The notes beneath the pieces are model-generated. The model searched no databases. It was not told the origin of the DNA and saw only the letters and a program-made list of their open reading frames with translations. Shown here in pieces: positions 35,294 to 43,000 of a stretch of DNA of 64,000 nucleotides. The DNA lies in the NCBI RefSeq assembly GCF_036607905.1, contig NZ_CP144555.1, positions 4,588,001-4,652,000 on the forward strand. The letters are read 5' to 3'. Every line of letters starts with the position of its first letter. Within the stretch, counting starts at the first letter, position 1. The DNA comes from Streptomyces sp. SCSIO 75703. GTDB taxonomy: Bacteria; Actinomycetota; Actinomycetes; Streptomycetales; Streptomycetaceae. The position numbers and the translations under genes were made by a program.

Positions 35294-37552
35294 ATGACCA
35301 CCGCCCGGACCGCCCCCCGCGCCACGGCCGACCCCGCCGCGGACCTGGCCCGGCTCGCCGGGCTGCACGGCGTCGCCACCTCCTACCGCCCCTCCCCGGA
35401 CCGCACGGTCACCGTCGGGCCCGCCGCCGTCGTCCGCGCCCTCGCCGCCCTGGACGTCGACGCGAGCGGGCCGGAGGCCGTCCGGCACGCGCTCGCCGCC
35501 CGGGAGGCCGCCCTGCGCGCCCGGCTGCTCCCGCCGACCCTCGTCCACTGGTCCGGTGCCCCCGCGCCCGCCGCCCTGGCCGCGCTGCCCGACGGCACCC
35601 GGCTCCGCGTCGAGACCGAGCAGGGCGAGGTCCGCGCCACCGCCGGCGGACTCGCGCCCGGCGTGCACCGGCTCACCGCGACCGCCCCCGACGGCCGCAC
35701 CGCCGACGCCCACCTCGTCGTCGCCCCCGCCCGGCTGCCCGCCCCCGAGGGCCGCTCCCACGGGCTCCTCGTCCAGCTCTACTCCGTCCTGTCCGGGCGT
35801 TCCTGGGGCATGGGCGACCTCGGCGACCTCGCCGCGCTGACCGCCTGGGCCGGCCGGACCCTGGGCGCCGGGTTCGTCCAGGTCAACCCGCTGCACGCGG
35901 GGGTGCCCGGTGCCCCCTGCGACCCCTCCCCGTACCGGCCGTCCTCCCGCCGTTTCCCCGACCCGGTGCACCTGCGGATCGAGGACGTGCCCGAGTACGC
36001 CCGGGTCACCGACCCCGCCCGGCGGCGACGGCTGACGGAGCTGGCGGAGCGGGGCGCGCGGCTGCGCCGGTCGGTGCTGGCCGGGGACGCCCTCATCGAC
36101 CGGGACGCGGTGGCCGGGCTGAAGCACGAGGCCCTGGAGCTGCTGTGCGCCGAACCCCTCGCCCCCGAGCGCCGGGCCGCGTACCGGGCCTACCTCGCCG
36201 AGCGCGGCCCGGCCCTGGAGGAGCACGCCAGCTGGTGCGCCCTCGCCGAGGCGCACGGTCCCGACTGGCACCGCTGGCCCGGGGAACTGCGCGACGCCCG
36301 CTCGGCCGGGACCGCCCGCGCCCGCGCCGCCCTCGCCGACCGGGTCGAGGTCCACCGCCGCCTCGCCTGGCTCACCGAGACCCACCTGGCCGACGTCCAG
36401 CGCACCGCCCGCGAGGCCGGCATGGCGGTCGGCGTCGTGCACGACCTCGCCGTCGGCGTCCACCCCCACGGGGCCGACACCTGGGCGGGGCGCGAGCACT
36501 TCGCCGACGGCATGTCGGTGGGCGCCCCGCCGGACGCCTTCAACGCCCGCGGCCAGGACTGGGGGCTGCCGCCCTGGCGCCCCGACCGGCTCGCCGCCTG
36601 CGGCTACGCGCCCTTCCGCGAACTGCTGCGCGGCCTGTTCCGGTACGCCGGCGCGCTCCGCGTCGACCACGTGATGGGCCTCTTCCGGCTCTGGTGGGTG
36701 CCGCGGGGCCGCCCGGCCGCCGAGGGCACCTACGTCCACTACGACGCCGAGGCGATGCTCGCCGTCCTCGTCCTGGAGGCGTCCCGCGCCGGAGCCGTGG
36801 TCATCGGCGAGGACCTGGGCACCGTCGAGCCGGGGGTGCGCGAGGCGCTGCGCGCACGCGGGGTGCTCGGCACCTCCGTGCTCTGGTTCGAGCGGGGGGA
36901 CGACGGCGGTCCCCTGCCGCCCGAGCGGTGGCGGGCCGACTGCCTGGCCACCGCCACCACCCACGACCTGCCGCCCACCGCGGCCCGTCTCACCGGTGCC
37001 GACGTCGCCCTCCGCGACCGCCTCGGCCTGCTCACCCGCCCCCCGGCGGAGGAACGCGCGAGCGCGCGCGCCGAGACCGGCCGGTGGCTCGCCCGGCTCA
37101 CCGCCCTCGGCCTGCTGCCCCCACCGGAGACCGGCACGGACCCTGCCCCGGGCGCCGACTCGGACCCTGCCGCGGGCACCGAGACGGGCCTCGCCGCGGG
37201 CGCCGGCTCGGACCCTGCCGCGGGCACCACCCCCGGCCACCCCGACGAGAGCGCCCCCGGTACCGCCGTCGACGCCGCCGGGGAGGACCGCCCCTCCGCC
37301 CGGGAGGAGGCCGAGATCCAGGCCGTCCACCGCTTCCTGCTGCGCACCCCCGCCCGCCTGGTCGGCCTCTGGCTGCCCGACGCGGTCGGCGACCGGCGCC
37401 CGCAGAACGTCCCCGGCACCTCGGACCAGTACCCGAACTGGCGGCTGCCCGTCACCGACGCCACCGGCCGCCCGGTCCCCCTGGAGGAGCTGATGGACTC
37501 GCCCCGGCTGCGCGCCCTGGCCGGTGTCCTGCGGTCCGGCGCCGCCCGCTGA
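35294..37552 (+). CDS. malQ: 4-alpha-glucanotransferase (amylomaltase, GH77)
   Basis: ATG start with GAAGAAGG 6 bases upstream; 752 residues, a usual length for actinobacterial MalQ. The N-terminal domain of about 160 residues (LARLAGLHGVATSYRPS) precedes the GH77 barrel. Catalytic residues: nucleophile Asp458 in RVDHVMGLFR, acid/base Glu506 in VIGEDLGTVE, and Asp558 in TTHDLP. LVQLYSVLSGRSWGMGDLGD is the family entry motif. Near residues 610-665 a linker is made of repeated DPAAGT-type units that are absent from most MalQ proteins. The enzyme shuffles alpha-1,4-glucan chains in maltose and glycogen metabolism in the cytoplasm. No other maltose gene is adjacent. Confidence 0.93.
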   Translation: MTTARTAPRATADPAADLARLAGLHGVATSYRPSPDRTVTVGPAAVVRALAALDVDASGPEAVRHALAAREAALRARLLPPTLVHWSGAPAPAALAALPDGTRLRVETEQGEVRATAGGLAPGVHRLTATAPDGRTADAHLVVAPARLPAPEGRSHGLLVQLYSVLSGRSWGMGDLGDLAALTAWAGRTLGAGFVQVNPLHAGVPGAPCDPSPYRPSSRRFPDPVHLRIEDVPEYARVTDPARRRRLTELAERGARLRRSVLAGDALIDRDAVAGLKHEALELLCAEPLAPERRAAYRAYLAERGPALEEHASWCALAEAHGPDWHRWPGELRDARSAGTARARAALADRVEVHRRLAWLTETHLADVQRTAREAGMAVGVVHDLAVGVHPHGADTWAGREHFADGMSVGAPPDAFNARGQDWGLPPWRPDRLAACGYAPFRELLRGLFRYAGALRVDHVMGLFRLWWVPRGRPAAEGTYVHYDAEAMLAVLVLEASRAGAVVIGEDLGTVEPGVREALRARGVLGTSVLWFERGDDGGPLPPERWRADCLATATTHDLPPTAARLTGADVALRDRLGLLTRPPAEERASARAETGRWLARLTALGLLPPPETGTDPAPGADSDPAAGTETGLAAGAGSDPAAGTTPGHPDESAPGTAVDAAGEDRPSAREEAEIQAVHRFLLRTPARLVGLWLPDAVGDRRPQNVPGTSDQYPNWRLPVTDATGRPVPLEELMDSPRLRALAGVLRSGAAR

Positions 37553-37610
37553 ACACCGGGCCCCGGCGCGTCAACGGCACCCCGGCCGCGCGCCCCGGAT
37601 CACCGTTCGC

Positions 37611-37616
37611 TAACTT
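37611..37616 (+). promoter_or_regulatory. -10 element of the 89-residue membrane protein gene
   Basis: TAACTT lies 7 bases upstream of the GTG at 37624, in an otherwise GC-rich gap; no ribosome site intervenes. The arrangement predicts a leaderless transcript. Confidence 0.45.
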
Positions 37617-37623
37617 GGACACC

Positions 37624-37893
37624 GTGGACAAGAAGAACGCCCTGCGCGCCGGCGCCCTGGCAGCCGGTACGACGCTGATGATGCTGCTCATGTCGTCCCC
37701 CGCGCTCGCGCTGACCCGCGACGACGGCGACGACCCCGGCACCGGCCTGAGCGTGGTCGAGACGCTGGGCCTGTACGTCCTGCTCCCGCTCGCGCTCTTC
37801 GTGGGCATCGCGGGCCTCGTGATGGTCCTGGACCGCTCCAAGCCGGAGCACCGGGTCATCGCCCGCAAGCCCGAGACCGACGCCAAGGTCTGA
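37624..37893 (+). CDS. Small membrane protein, signal-like N-terminus plus one more helix
   Basis: GTG start 7 bases after a -10-like TAACTT; 89 residues. A hydrophobic segment at about 9-28 ends in SSPALALTRDD, a possible signal-peptidase site. A short acidic Gly-rich stretch follows, then a membrane helix at about 46-68 (LGLYVLLPLALFVGIAGLVM) and a charged cytoplasmic tail. I do not know its role. It stands alone between malQ and pepN. Confidence 0.7.
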   Translation: MDKKNALRAGALAAGTTLMMLLMSSPALALTRDDGDDPGTGLSVVETLGLYVLLPLALFVGIAGLVMVLDRSKPEHRVIARKPETDAKV

Positions 37894-38080
37894 CCGCCGG
37901 GGCGCCCGCCGGGCGCTTCGCACCGGTTCCCCGCTCATCGCGGCGAGGGCGCCGGCCCGCTTCCCGTACGCGCTTTCGCCGTACGGGGGCGGAGCCGGCG
38001 CCCTCGCCGTGCTGCCCTCGCCACGCCGTCGCGCACTCCGCCCCCGCGTGCCGCGCCGCGCGCCCGGTCCCGTACACGCC

Positions 38081-38117
38081 ACGGCCCCGGCCGCCCCTCA
38101 GGGGCGACCGGGGCCGT
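38081..38117. terminator. Terminator between convergent small gene and pepN
   Basis: The arms at 38081-38097 and 38101-38117 pair at 16 of 17 positions around the triloop TCA. It lies in the 259-base gap between the two stop codons, which otherwise holds nothing I can name. Confidence 0.8.
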
Positions 38118-38152
38118 GAGCCGTCCGGCGGCGCCTCGGCGCCGCCGGAGGC

Positions 38153-40726
38153 CTACCGCGCCGCCGCCGCGTCGGCGGCCTGCGCGTTCAGCGCCCGCTC
38201 CACGCCCGCGCGGGATTCCGAGACCAGGCGCCGCAGGGCCGCGTTGGGCCCGGCGGAGGCCAGCCAGGCGTCCGTCCGCTCCAGCGTCTCCGGGGACACC
38301 TGCACCGCCGGGTAGAGGCCGACCGCGATCTGCTGGGCCATCTCGTGCGAACGCGACTCCCAGACCCCGGCCAGCGCCTCGAAGTACCGCTGCGCGTACG
38401 GCGCGAGCAGCTCACGCTGGTCGGTCTGGACGAAGCCGGCGATGACCGCCTCCTGCACCGCGTTCGGCAGCGTGTCCGACTCCACCACCGAGGCCCAGGC
38501 GTCCGCCTTCGCCTCTTCGGTCGGCCGCGCGGCCCGCGCGGTCGCGGCGTGCCGCTCACCGGCCGCCGTGCGGTCCCGGTCGTACTCGCCGGCGATCTCC
38601 GCCTCGTCGAACCGGCCCACCGCGGCGAGCCGCTGCACCAGCGCCCAGCGCAGCTCGGTGTCGACCGCCAGGCCCTCGATCGCCTCCGTGCCGTCGAGCA
38701 GGCCCTCCAGCAGGTCCAGTTGCTCGGGCGTGCGGGCCGTCGCCGCGAACGCCCGCGCCCAGGCGAGCTGGTGGTCGCCGCCGGCCTCGGCGGCCCGCAG
38801 GTGGGCGAGGGTCGCCTCGGTCCAGCGGGTGAGCAGCGCCTCGCGGGTGGCGGGGTCGGCGTACTGGTCGACGGCGAGCTTCACCTGCCGGTGCAGCGAC
38901 TGCACGACGCCGATGTCCGACTCCTTGCCGATGCCGGAGAGCACCAGCGCCAGGTAGTCCCGGGCGGGCAGCTCCGCGTCCCGGGTCATGTCCCAGGCCG
39001 ACGCCCAGCACAGGGCGCGCGGCAGCGACTCGGCGAAGTCGCCGAGGTGCTCGGTGACGACCGCGAGGGAGTCCGGGTCCAGGCGGACCTTGGCGTACGA
39101 CAGGTCGTCGTCGTTGAGCAGCAGCACCGCCGGGCGCGCCCGGCCGACGAACTGCGGGACGGCGGTCAGCTCGCCGTCCACGTCCAGCTCGACGCGGTCG
39201 CCGCGCACCAGGCGGCCGTCGGCGTCCAGGTCGTAGGCGCCGACGGCGATGCGGTGCGGGCGCAGCGTCGCCTCGCCCTGGGCGCCGGCCGGCAGCGCGG
39301 GGGCCTCCTGGCGGACCGCGAAGGAGGTGATGACGCCCTCGGCGTCGGTCTCGATCTCGGGACGCAGGACGTTGATGCCGGCCGTCTCCAGCCACGCCTT
39401 CGACCAGGCGGCCAGGTCCCGGCCGGAGGTCTCCTCCAGCGCGCCCAGCAGGTCCGGCAGACGGGTGTTGCCGTAGGCGTGCCGCTTGAAGTACGCCTGC
39501 ACGCCGCGGAAGAAGGCGTCCTCGCCGACGTAGGCGACGAGCTGCTTGAGGACGCTGGCGCCCTTGGCGTACGTGATGCCGTCGAAGTTGACCAGCACGT
39601 CGTCCAGGTCGCGGATGTCCGCCATGATCGGGTGCGTGGAGGGGAGCTGGTCCTGCCGGTAGGCCCAGGTCTTCATCGAGTTGGCGAACGTCGTCCACGA
39701 GTGCGGCCACTTCGAGCCGGGCGCGGACGCCTGGCAGGCGGCCTCGGCGAAGGTGGCGAACGACTCGTTCAGCCACAGGTCGTTCCACCACTCCATGGTG
39801 ACCAGGTCGCCGAACCACATGTGCGCCAGCTCGTGCAGGATGGTGGCGGCGCGCACCTCGTAGGCGGCGTCCGTCACCTTCGAGCGGAAGACGTACTGGT
39901 CCCGGATGGTGACCGCGCCCGCGTTCTCCATCGCGCCCGCGTTGAACTCGGGCACGAAGAGCTGGTCGTACTTCTCGAACGGGTACGGGTAGTCGAACTT
40001 CTCCTGGAACCAGTCGAAGCCCTGCCGGGTCACGTCGAAGATCGCCTCGGCGTCGAGGTGTTCGGCGAGCGAGGGCCGGCACCAGATGCCGAGCGGCACC
40101 GACCGGCCGTCCTTCTCGTACACGCTGTGCACCGAGTGGTACGGGCCGGCGATCAGCGCCGTGATGTACGTCGAGATGCGCGGGGTCGGCTCGAACTCCC
40201 AGACGCCGTCCTTCGGTTCGGGCGCGGGGGAGTTGGAGATCACGCTCCACCCCTCGGGCGCCCGCACGGTGAAGCGGAACGTCGCCTTGAGGTCCGGCTG
40301 TTCGAAGTCGGCGAAGACGCGGCGGGCGTCGGGCACCTCGAACTGGGTGTACAGGTACGCCTGGTCGTCGACCGGGTCGACGAAGCGGTGCAGGCCCTCG
40401 CCGGTGTTCGTGTAGGCGCAGTCGGCGACGACGCGCAGGACGTTGCGGCCCTCCAGCAGCCCCGGCAGCGCGATGCGCGAGTCGCGGAACACCTCGGCGG
40501 GGTCGAGCGCGTCCCCGTTCAGCGTCACCTCGTGGACGGCCGGCGCCACCAGGTCCGCGAAGGACTCGGCACCGCCCTCCGCGACGTCGAAGCGCACCGT
40601 CGTCACGGACCGGAAGGTGCCCCCGTCCTGCGCGCCGGTGAGGTCGAGATCGATCTCGTACGAGTCGACGGTCAGCAGCTTGGCCCGCTGCCGCGCCTCC
40701 TCGCGAGTCAGGTTTGTGCCAGGCAC
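38153..40726 (-). CDS. pepN: Aminopeptidase N (M1 family), copy 1
   Basis: GTG start with GAGGAG 7 bases upstream; 857 residues, the length of the characterised Streptomyces lividans PepN. Key motifs: exopeptidase motif GAMEN at 264-268, zinc site HELAH at 298-302 with the third ligand Glu321 in NESF, and the C-terminal ERAP1-like helical domain. It has no signal peptide and acts in the cytoplasm, removing N-terminal residues from peptides. A second, related gene lies at 49670-52249. The stop codon is TAG, shortly after the terminator shared with the convergent gene. Confidence 0.95.
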   Translation of the reverse strand: MPGTNLTREEARQRAKLLTVDSYEIDLDLTGAQDGGTFRSVTTVRFDVAEGGAESFADLVAPAVHEVTLNGDALDPAEVFRDSRIALPGLLEGRNVLRVVADCAYTNTGEGLHRFVDPVDDQAYLYTQFEVPDARRVFADFEQPDLKATFRFTVRAPEGWSVISNSPAPEPKDGVWEFEPTPRISTYITALIAGPYHSVHSVYEKDGRSVPLGIWCRPSLAEHLDAEAIFDVTRQGFDWFQEKFDYPYPFEKYDQLFVPEFNAGAMENAGAVTIRDQYVFRSKVTDAAYEVRAATILHELAHMWFGDLVTMEWWNDLWLNESFATFAEAACQASAPGSKWPHSWTTFANSMKTWAYRQDQLPSTHPIMADIRDLDDVLVNFDGITYAKGASVLKQLVAYVGEDAFFRGVQAYFKRHAYGNTRLPDLLGALEETSGRDLAAWSKAWLETAGINVLRPEIETDAEGVITSFAVRQEAPALPAGAQGEATLRPHRIAVGAYDLDADGRLVRGDRVELDVDGELTAVPQFVGRARPAVLLLNDDDLSYAKVRLDPDSLAVVTEHLGDFAESLPRALCWASAWDMTRDAELPARDYLALVLSGIGKESDIGVVQSLHRQVKLAVDQYADPATREALLTRWTEATLAHLRAAEAGGDHQLAWARAFAATARTPEQLDLLEGLLDGTEAIEGLAVDTELRWALVQRLAAVGRFDEAEIAGEYDRDRTAAGERHAATARAARPTEEAKADAWASVVESDTLPNAVQEAVIAGFVQTDQRELLAPYAQRYFEALAGVWESRSHEMAQQIAVGLYPAVQVSPETLERTDAWLASAGPNAALRRLVSESRAGVERALNAQAADAAAAR

Positions 40727-40854
40727 GCGGTCATCTCCTCGTGATGATGTGGACCGGCCCATCCTTCCACGCCCCCCACACCGGAAGCGATGACCGTTTC
40801 CGGGCGCCTACGGTGGGAGCCGGCAACACCGGACCGCGGGCTCGGGAGGACACC

Positions 40855-41397
40855 GTGGGGGAGCACATCTGGGCCGGCGGCTCGGCGCCGTACCTGACGC
40901 CGGGGGAGAAGGGCCGGCCGGACGCCTGGGCCGCCGAGGCCGCGGCGCGCGGAAGGAAGGGGACGCAGAGCATCGTCCACGCCGGTCCCGTGCCCGCCCC
41001 CGCCGAGGTCGCCGGGCTGCTGGGCGTGGCGGCGGGCGAGACGGTCGTGGTGCGGCGCCGGGTGATCCGGCTGGACGGTGTGGCGTGCGAGCTGACCGAC
41101 ACCTACTACCCCGCGCACATCGCCCTGGGGACCCGCCTCGCGGAGCGGCGGAGGATCCCCGGCGGCGCGGTGGCTCTCCTCGCCGAGCTGGGACACGCCG
41201 GCGCACGGGTGACCGAGGAGGTGACCGCGCGCATGCCCGAGGAGGAGGAACGCGAGGCCCTCGGGATGGGCCCGGGGGAGCCGGTCCTCACCCTGAGCCG
41301 GGTCACCCGGGACCGCGAGGACCGCCCCGTCCAGGCCGACCTGATGGTCATGCCCGCCCACCGGCAGCGACTGCGCTACGAGACCCGGATCGGCTGA
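40855..41397 (+). CDS. UTRA-domain protein without DNA-binding domain
   Basis: GTG start with GGGAGGA 4 bases upstream; 180 residues. From about residue 40 the sequence is a UTRA ligand-binding domain of the GntR/HutC type: VAGLLGVAAGETVVVRRRV, DGVACELTDTYYP, MGPGEPVLTLSRVTRD. The winged helix that normally precedes UTRA is missing, and the upstream sequence contains no frame resembling one. It may regulate by binding a partner or may be a sensor only. It is divergent from pepN with 128 bases between the starts. Confidence 0.8.
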   Translation: MGEHIWAGGSAPYLTPGEKGRPDAWAAEAAARGRKGTQSIVHAGPVPAPAEVAGLLGVAAGETVVVRRRVIRLDGVACELTDTYYPAHIALGTRLAERRRIPGGAVALLAELGHAGARVTEEVTARMPEEEEREALGMGPGEPVLTLSRVTRDREDRPVQADLMVMPAHRQRLRYETRIG

Positions 41398-41455
41398 CCG
41401 TGCCCACCGACGACCACGGCTCCACGGACCGGCGCTGCCCGAGTGGGCACGGACG

Positions 41456-41487
41456 AAGGGGCGGCCCCCGGGCACGGGGCCGCCCTT
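41456..41487. terminator. Terminator between convergent UTRA gene and asd
   Basis: AAGGG-G-CGGCCCC pairs with GGGGCCG-CCCTT around a 7-base loop (12 bp with one bulged G). It lies in the 103-base gap between both stop codons. Confidence 0.75.
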
Positions 41488-41500
41488 CGGGGTGTGCGGG

Positions 41501-42535
41501 TTACTTCGCGGTGAGTTCCGCGGCGACCAGTTCGGCGATCTGGACCGTGTTCAGGGCCGCGCCCTTGCGGAGGTTGTCGTTGGAGACGAAGAGGGCGAGG
41601 CCGTTGTCGACCGTCTCGTCGCGGCGGATGCGGCCGACGAAGGACGGGTCCTGGCCCGCGGCCCGCAGCGGGGTCGGCACCTCGGCGAGGGCCACGCCCG
41701 GGGCGCCGGCCAGCAGCTCGCGGGCGCGCTCGACGTCGAGCGGGCGGGCGAAGCGGGCGTTGATCTGGAGGGAGTGGCCGGTGAAGACGGGCACCCGCAC
41801 GCAGGTGCCGGAGACCTTCAGCCCGGGGATGTCCAGGATCTTGCGGGACTCGTGGCGGAGCTTCTGCTCCTCGTCCGTCTCGTTCAGGCCGTCGTCGACG
41901 ATCGAGCCGGCCATCGGCAGCACGTTGTACGCGATCGGCGCCACGTAGGCGCGCGGCTCGGGGAACTCGGCGGCGGCGCCGTCGTGGGTGAGCTTCGGCG
42001 CGTCCTCGCCCACCTTGCGCACCTGATCGAACAGCTCGTCGACGCCGGCCACGCCGGAACCGGACACGGCCTGGTACGTGGAGACGACCAGTGCTTCCAG
42101 GCCGGCCTCGGAGTGCAGGGGGCGCAGCACCGGCATGGCGGCCATGGTGGTGCAGTTCGGGTTGGCGATGATGCCCTTGGGGCGGTCGGCGATCGCGTGC
42201 GGGTTCACCTCGGCCACCACCAGCGGCACCTCGGGGTCGCGGCGCCAGGCGGAGGAGTTGTCGATCACCACGGGGCCCTGGGCGGCGACCTTCTCGGCCA
42301 GCGCCCGGGAGGTCGCGCCGCCCGCGGAGAAGAGCACGACGTCCAGGCCGGAGTAGTCGGCGGTCGCCGCGTCCTCCACGGTCACGCCGTCCAGGTCCCG
42401 GCCCGCGGAACGGGCCGAGGCGAACAGGCGCAGCTCCTCGACGGGGCCGAGGGCGCCGGTCGCCGCGCGTTCCGTGAGGATCCTGCGCATGACCGTGCCC
42501 ACCTGACCGGTGGCTCCGACGATTCCGATCCTCAC
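41501..42535 (-). CDS. asd: Aspartate-semialdehyde dehydrogenase
   Basis: GTG start with GAGGGAG 5 bases upstream; 344 residues; stop TAA. The NADP-binding start is VRIGIVGATGQVG; the nucleophile is Cys128 in NPNCTT; VSTYQAVSGSG and GHSLQIN are further family motifs. It reduces aspartyl phosphate to aspartate semialdehyde, the branch point to lysine/diaminopimelate, threonine and methionine. Aspartokinase is not adjacent here; streptomycetes often have another asd beside ask, so this is probably the stand-alone copy. A palindrome and repeats lie in the 465-base gap upstream. Confidence 0.95.
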   Translation of the reverse strand: MRIGIVGATGQVGTVMRRILTERAATGALGPVEELRLFASARSAGRDLDGVTVEDAATADYSGLDVVLFSAGGATSRALAEKVAAQGPVVIDNSSAWRRDPEVPLVVAEVNPHAIADRPKGIIANPNCTTMAAMPVLRPLHSEAGLEALVVSTYQAVSGSGVAGVDELFDQVRKVGEDAPKLTHDGAAAEFPEPRAYVAPIAYNVLPMAGSIVDDGLNETDEEQKLRHESRKILDIPGLKVSGTCVRVPVFTGHSLQINARFARPLDVERARELLAGAPGVALAEVPTPLRAAGQDPSFVGRIRRDETVDNGLALFVSNDNLRKGAALNTVQIAELVAAELTAK

Positions 42536-42800
42536 GGTGACTCCCTCTCCGTCTGTGTCACGTGCCCCCGCGCGGGGTACGCGCGGCCGTCTGCGTGGCC
42601 GGGGCTTTTCCATCATGCGTCCGACCTGGGCCCGCCTGTCCAGTTCTTTGGTCCGGCTGCCCGGATGCCGGGACGCCCGGACCCCGGACGGCGGCCGTGG
42701 AGACGGCGCGGAAAACCGCACCGAGCGGGAAAAACCACCCCGATCCACTCCTCCCGCCGCAAGCCGTGCCGTCCCGGCCCCTTCCCCGGCCCCCCTCCGC

Positions 42801-42814
42801 CACACCGGGGTGTG
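42801..42814. promoter_or_regulatory. Palindrome upstream of asd
   Basis: CACACC and GGTGTG flank two G bases, a 14-base inverted repeat about 270 bases upstream of the asd start, in the 465-base gap between the protease stop and asd. It may be an operator; nothing identifies the binding protein. Confidence 0.3.
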
Positions 42815-42828
42815 ACGTACGCCTCGGC

Positions 42829-42904
42829 GGAAACGGGCCGGAAACGGGCCGGTCCCGCGGCGGCGGCCCCGCGCGCCCGGCCGGTCCCGCGGCGGCGGCC
42901 CCGC
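42829..42904. repeat. 11-bp tandem and 26-bp direct repeats upstream of asd
   Basis: GGAAACGGGCC occurs twice in tandem at 42829-42850. Overlapping its end, a 26-base unit at 42847-42872 recurs unchanged at 42879-42904 (period 32). Both are non-coding as far as I can tell. Confidence 0.85.
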
Positions 42905-42945
42905 ACGGCCCCCGCGGGCACCACGGCGCGCGCCCCGCACGGCGA

Positions 42946-42977
42946 AGGGCGGGCGCCTCCTGCGAGGCGCCCGCCCT
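42946..42977. terminator. Terminator of the subtilisin-like protease gene
   Basis: AGGGCGGGCGCCTC pairs perfectly with GAGGCGCCCGCCCT (14 bp) around the tetraloop CTGC. It lies 24 bases beyond the protease stop codon on the minus strand. Confidence 0.85.
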
Positions 42978-43000
42978 CCGGACCGTCCGGCTCCGCCGGA

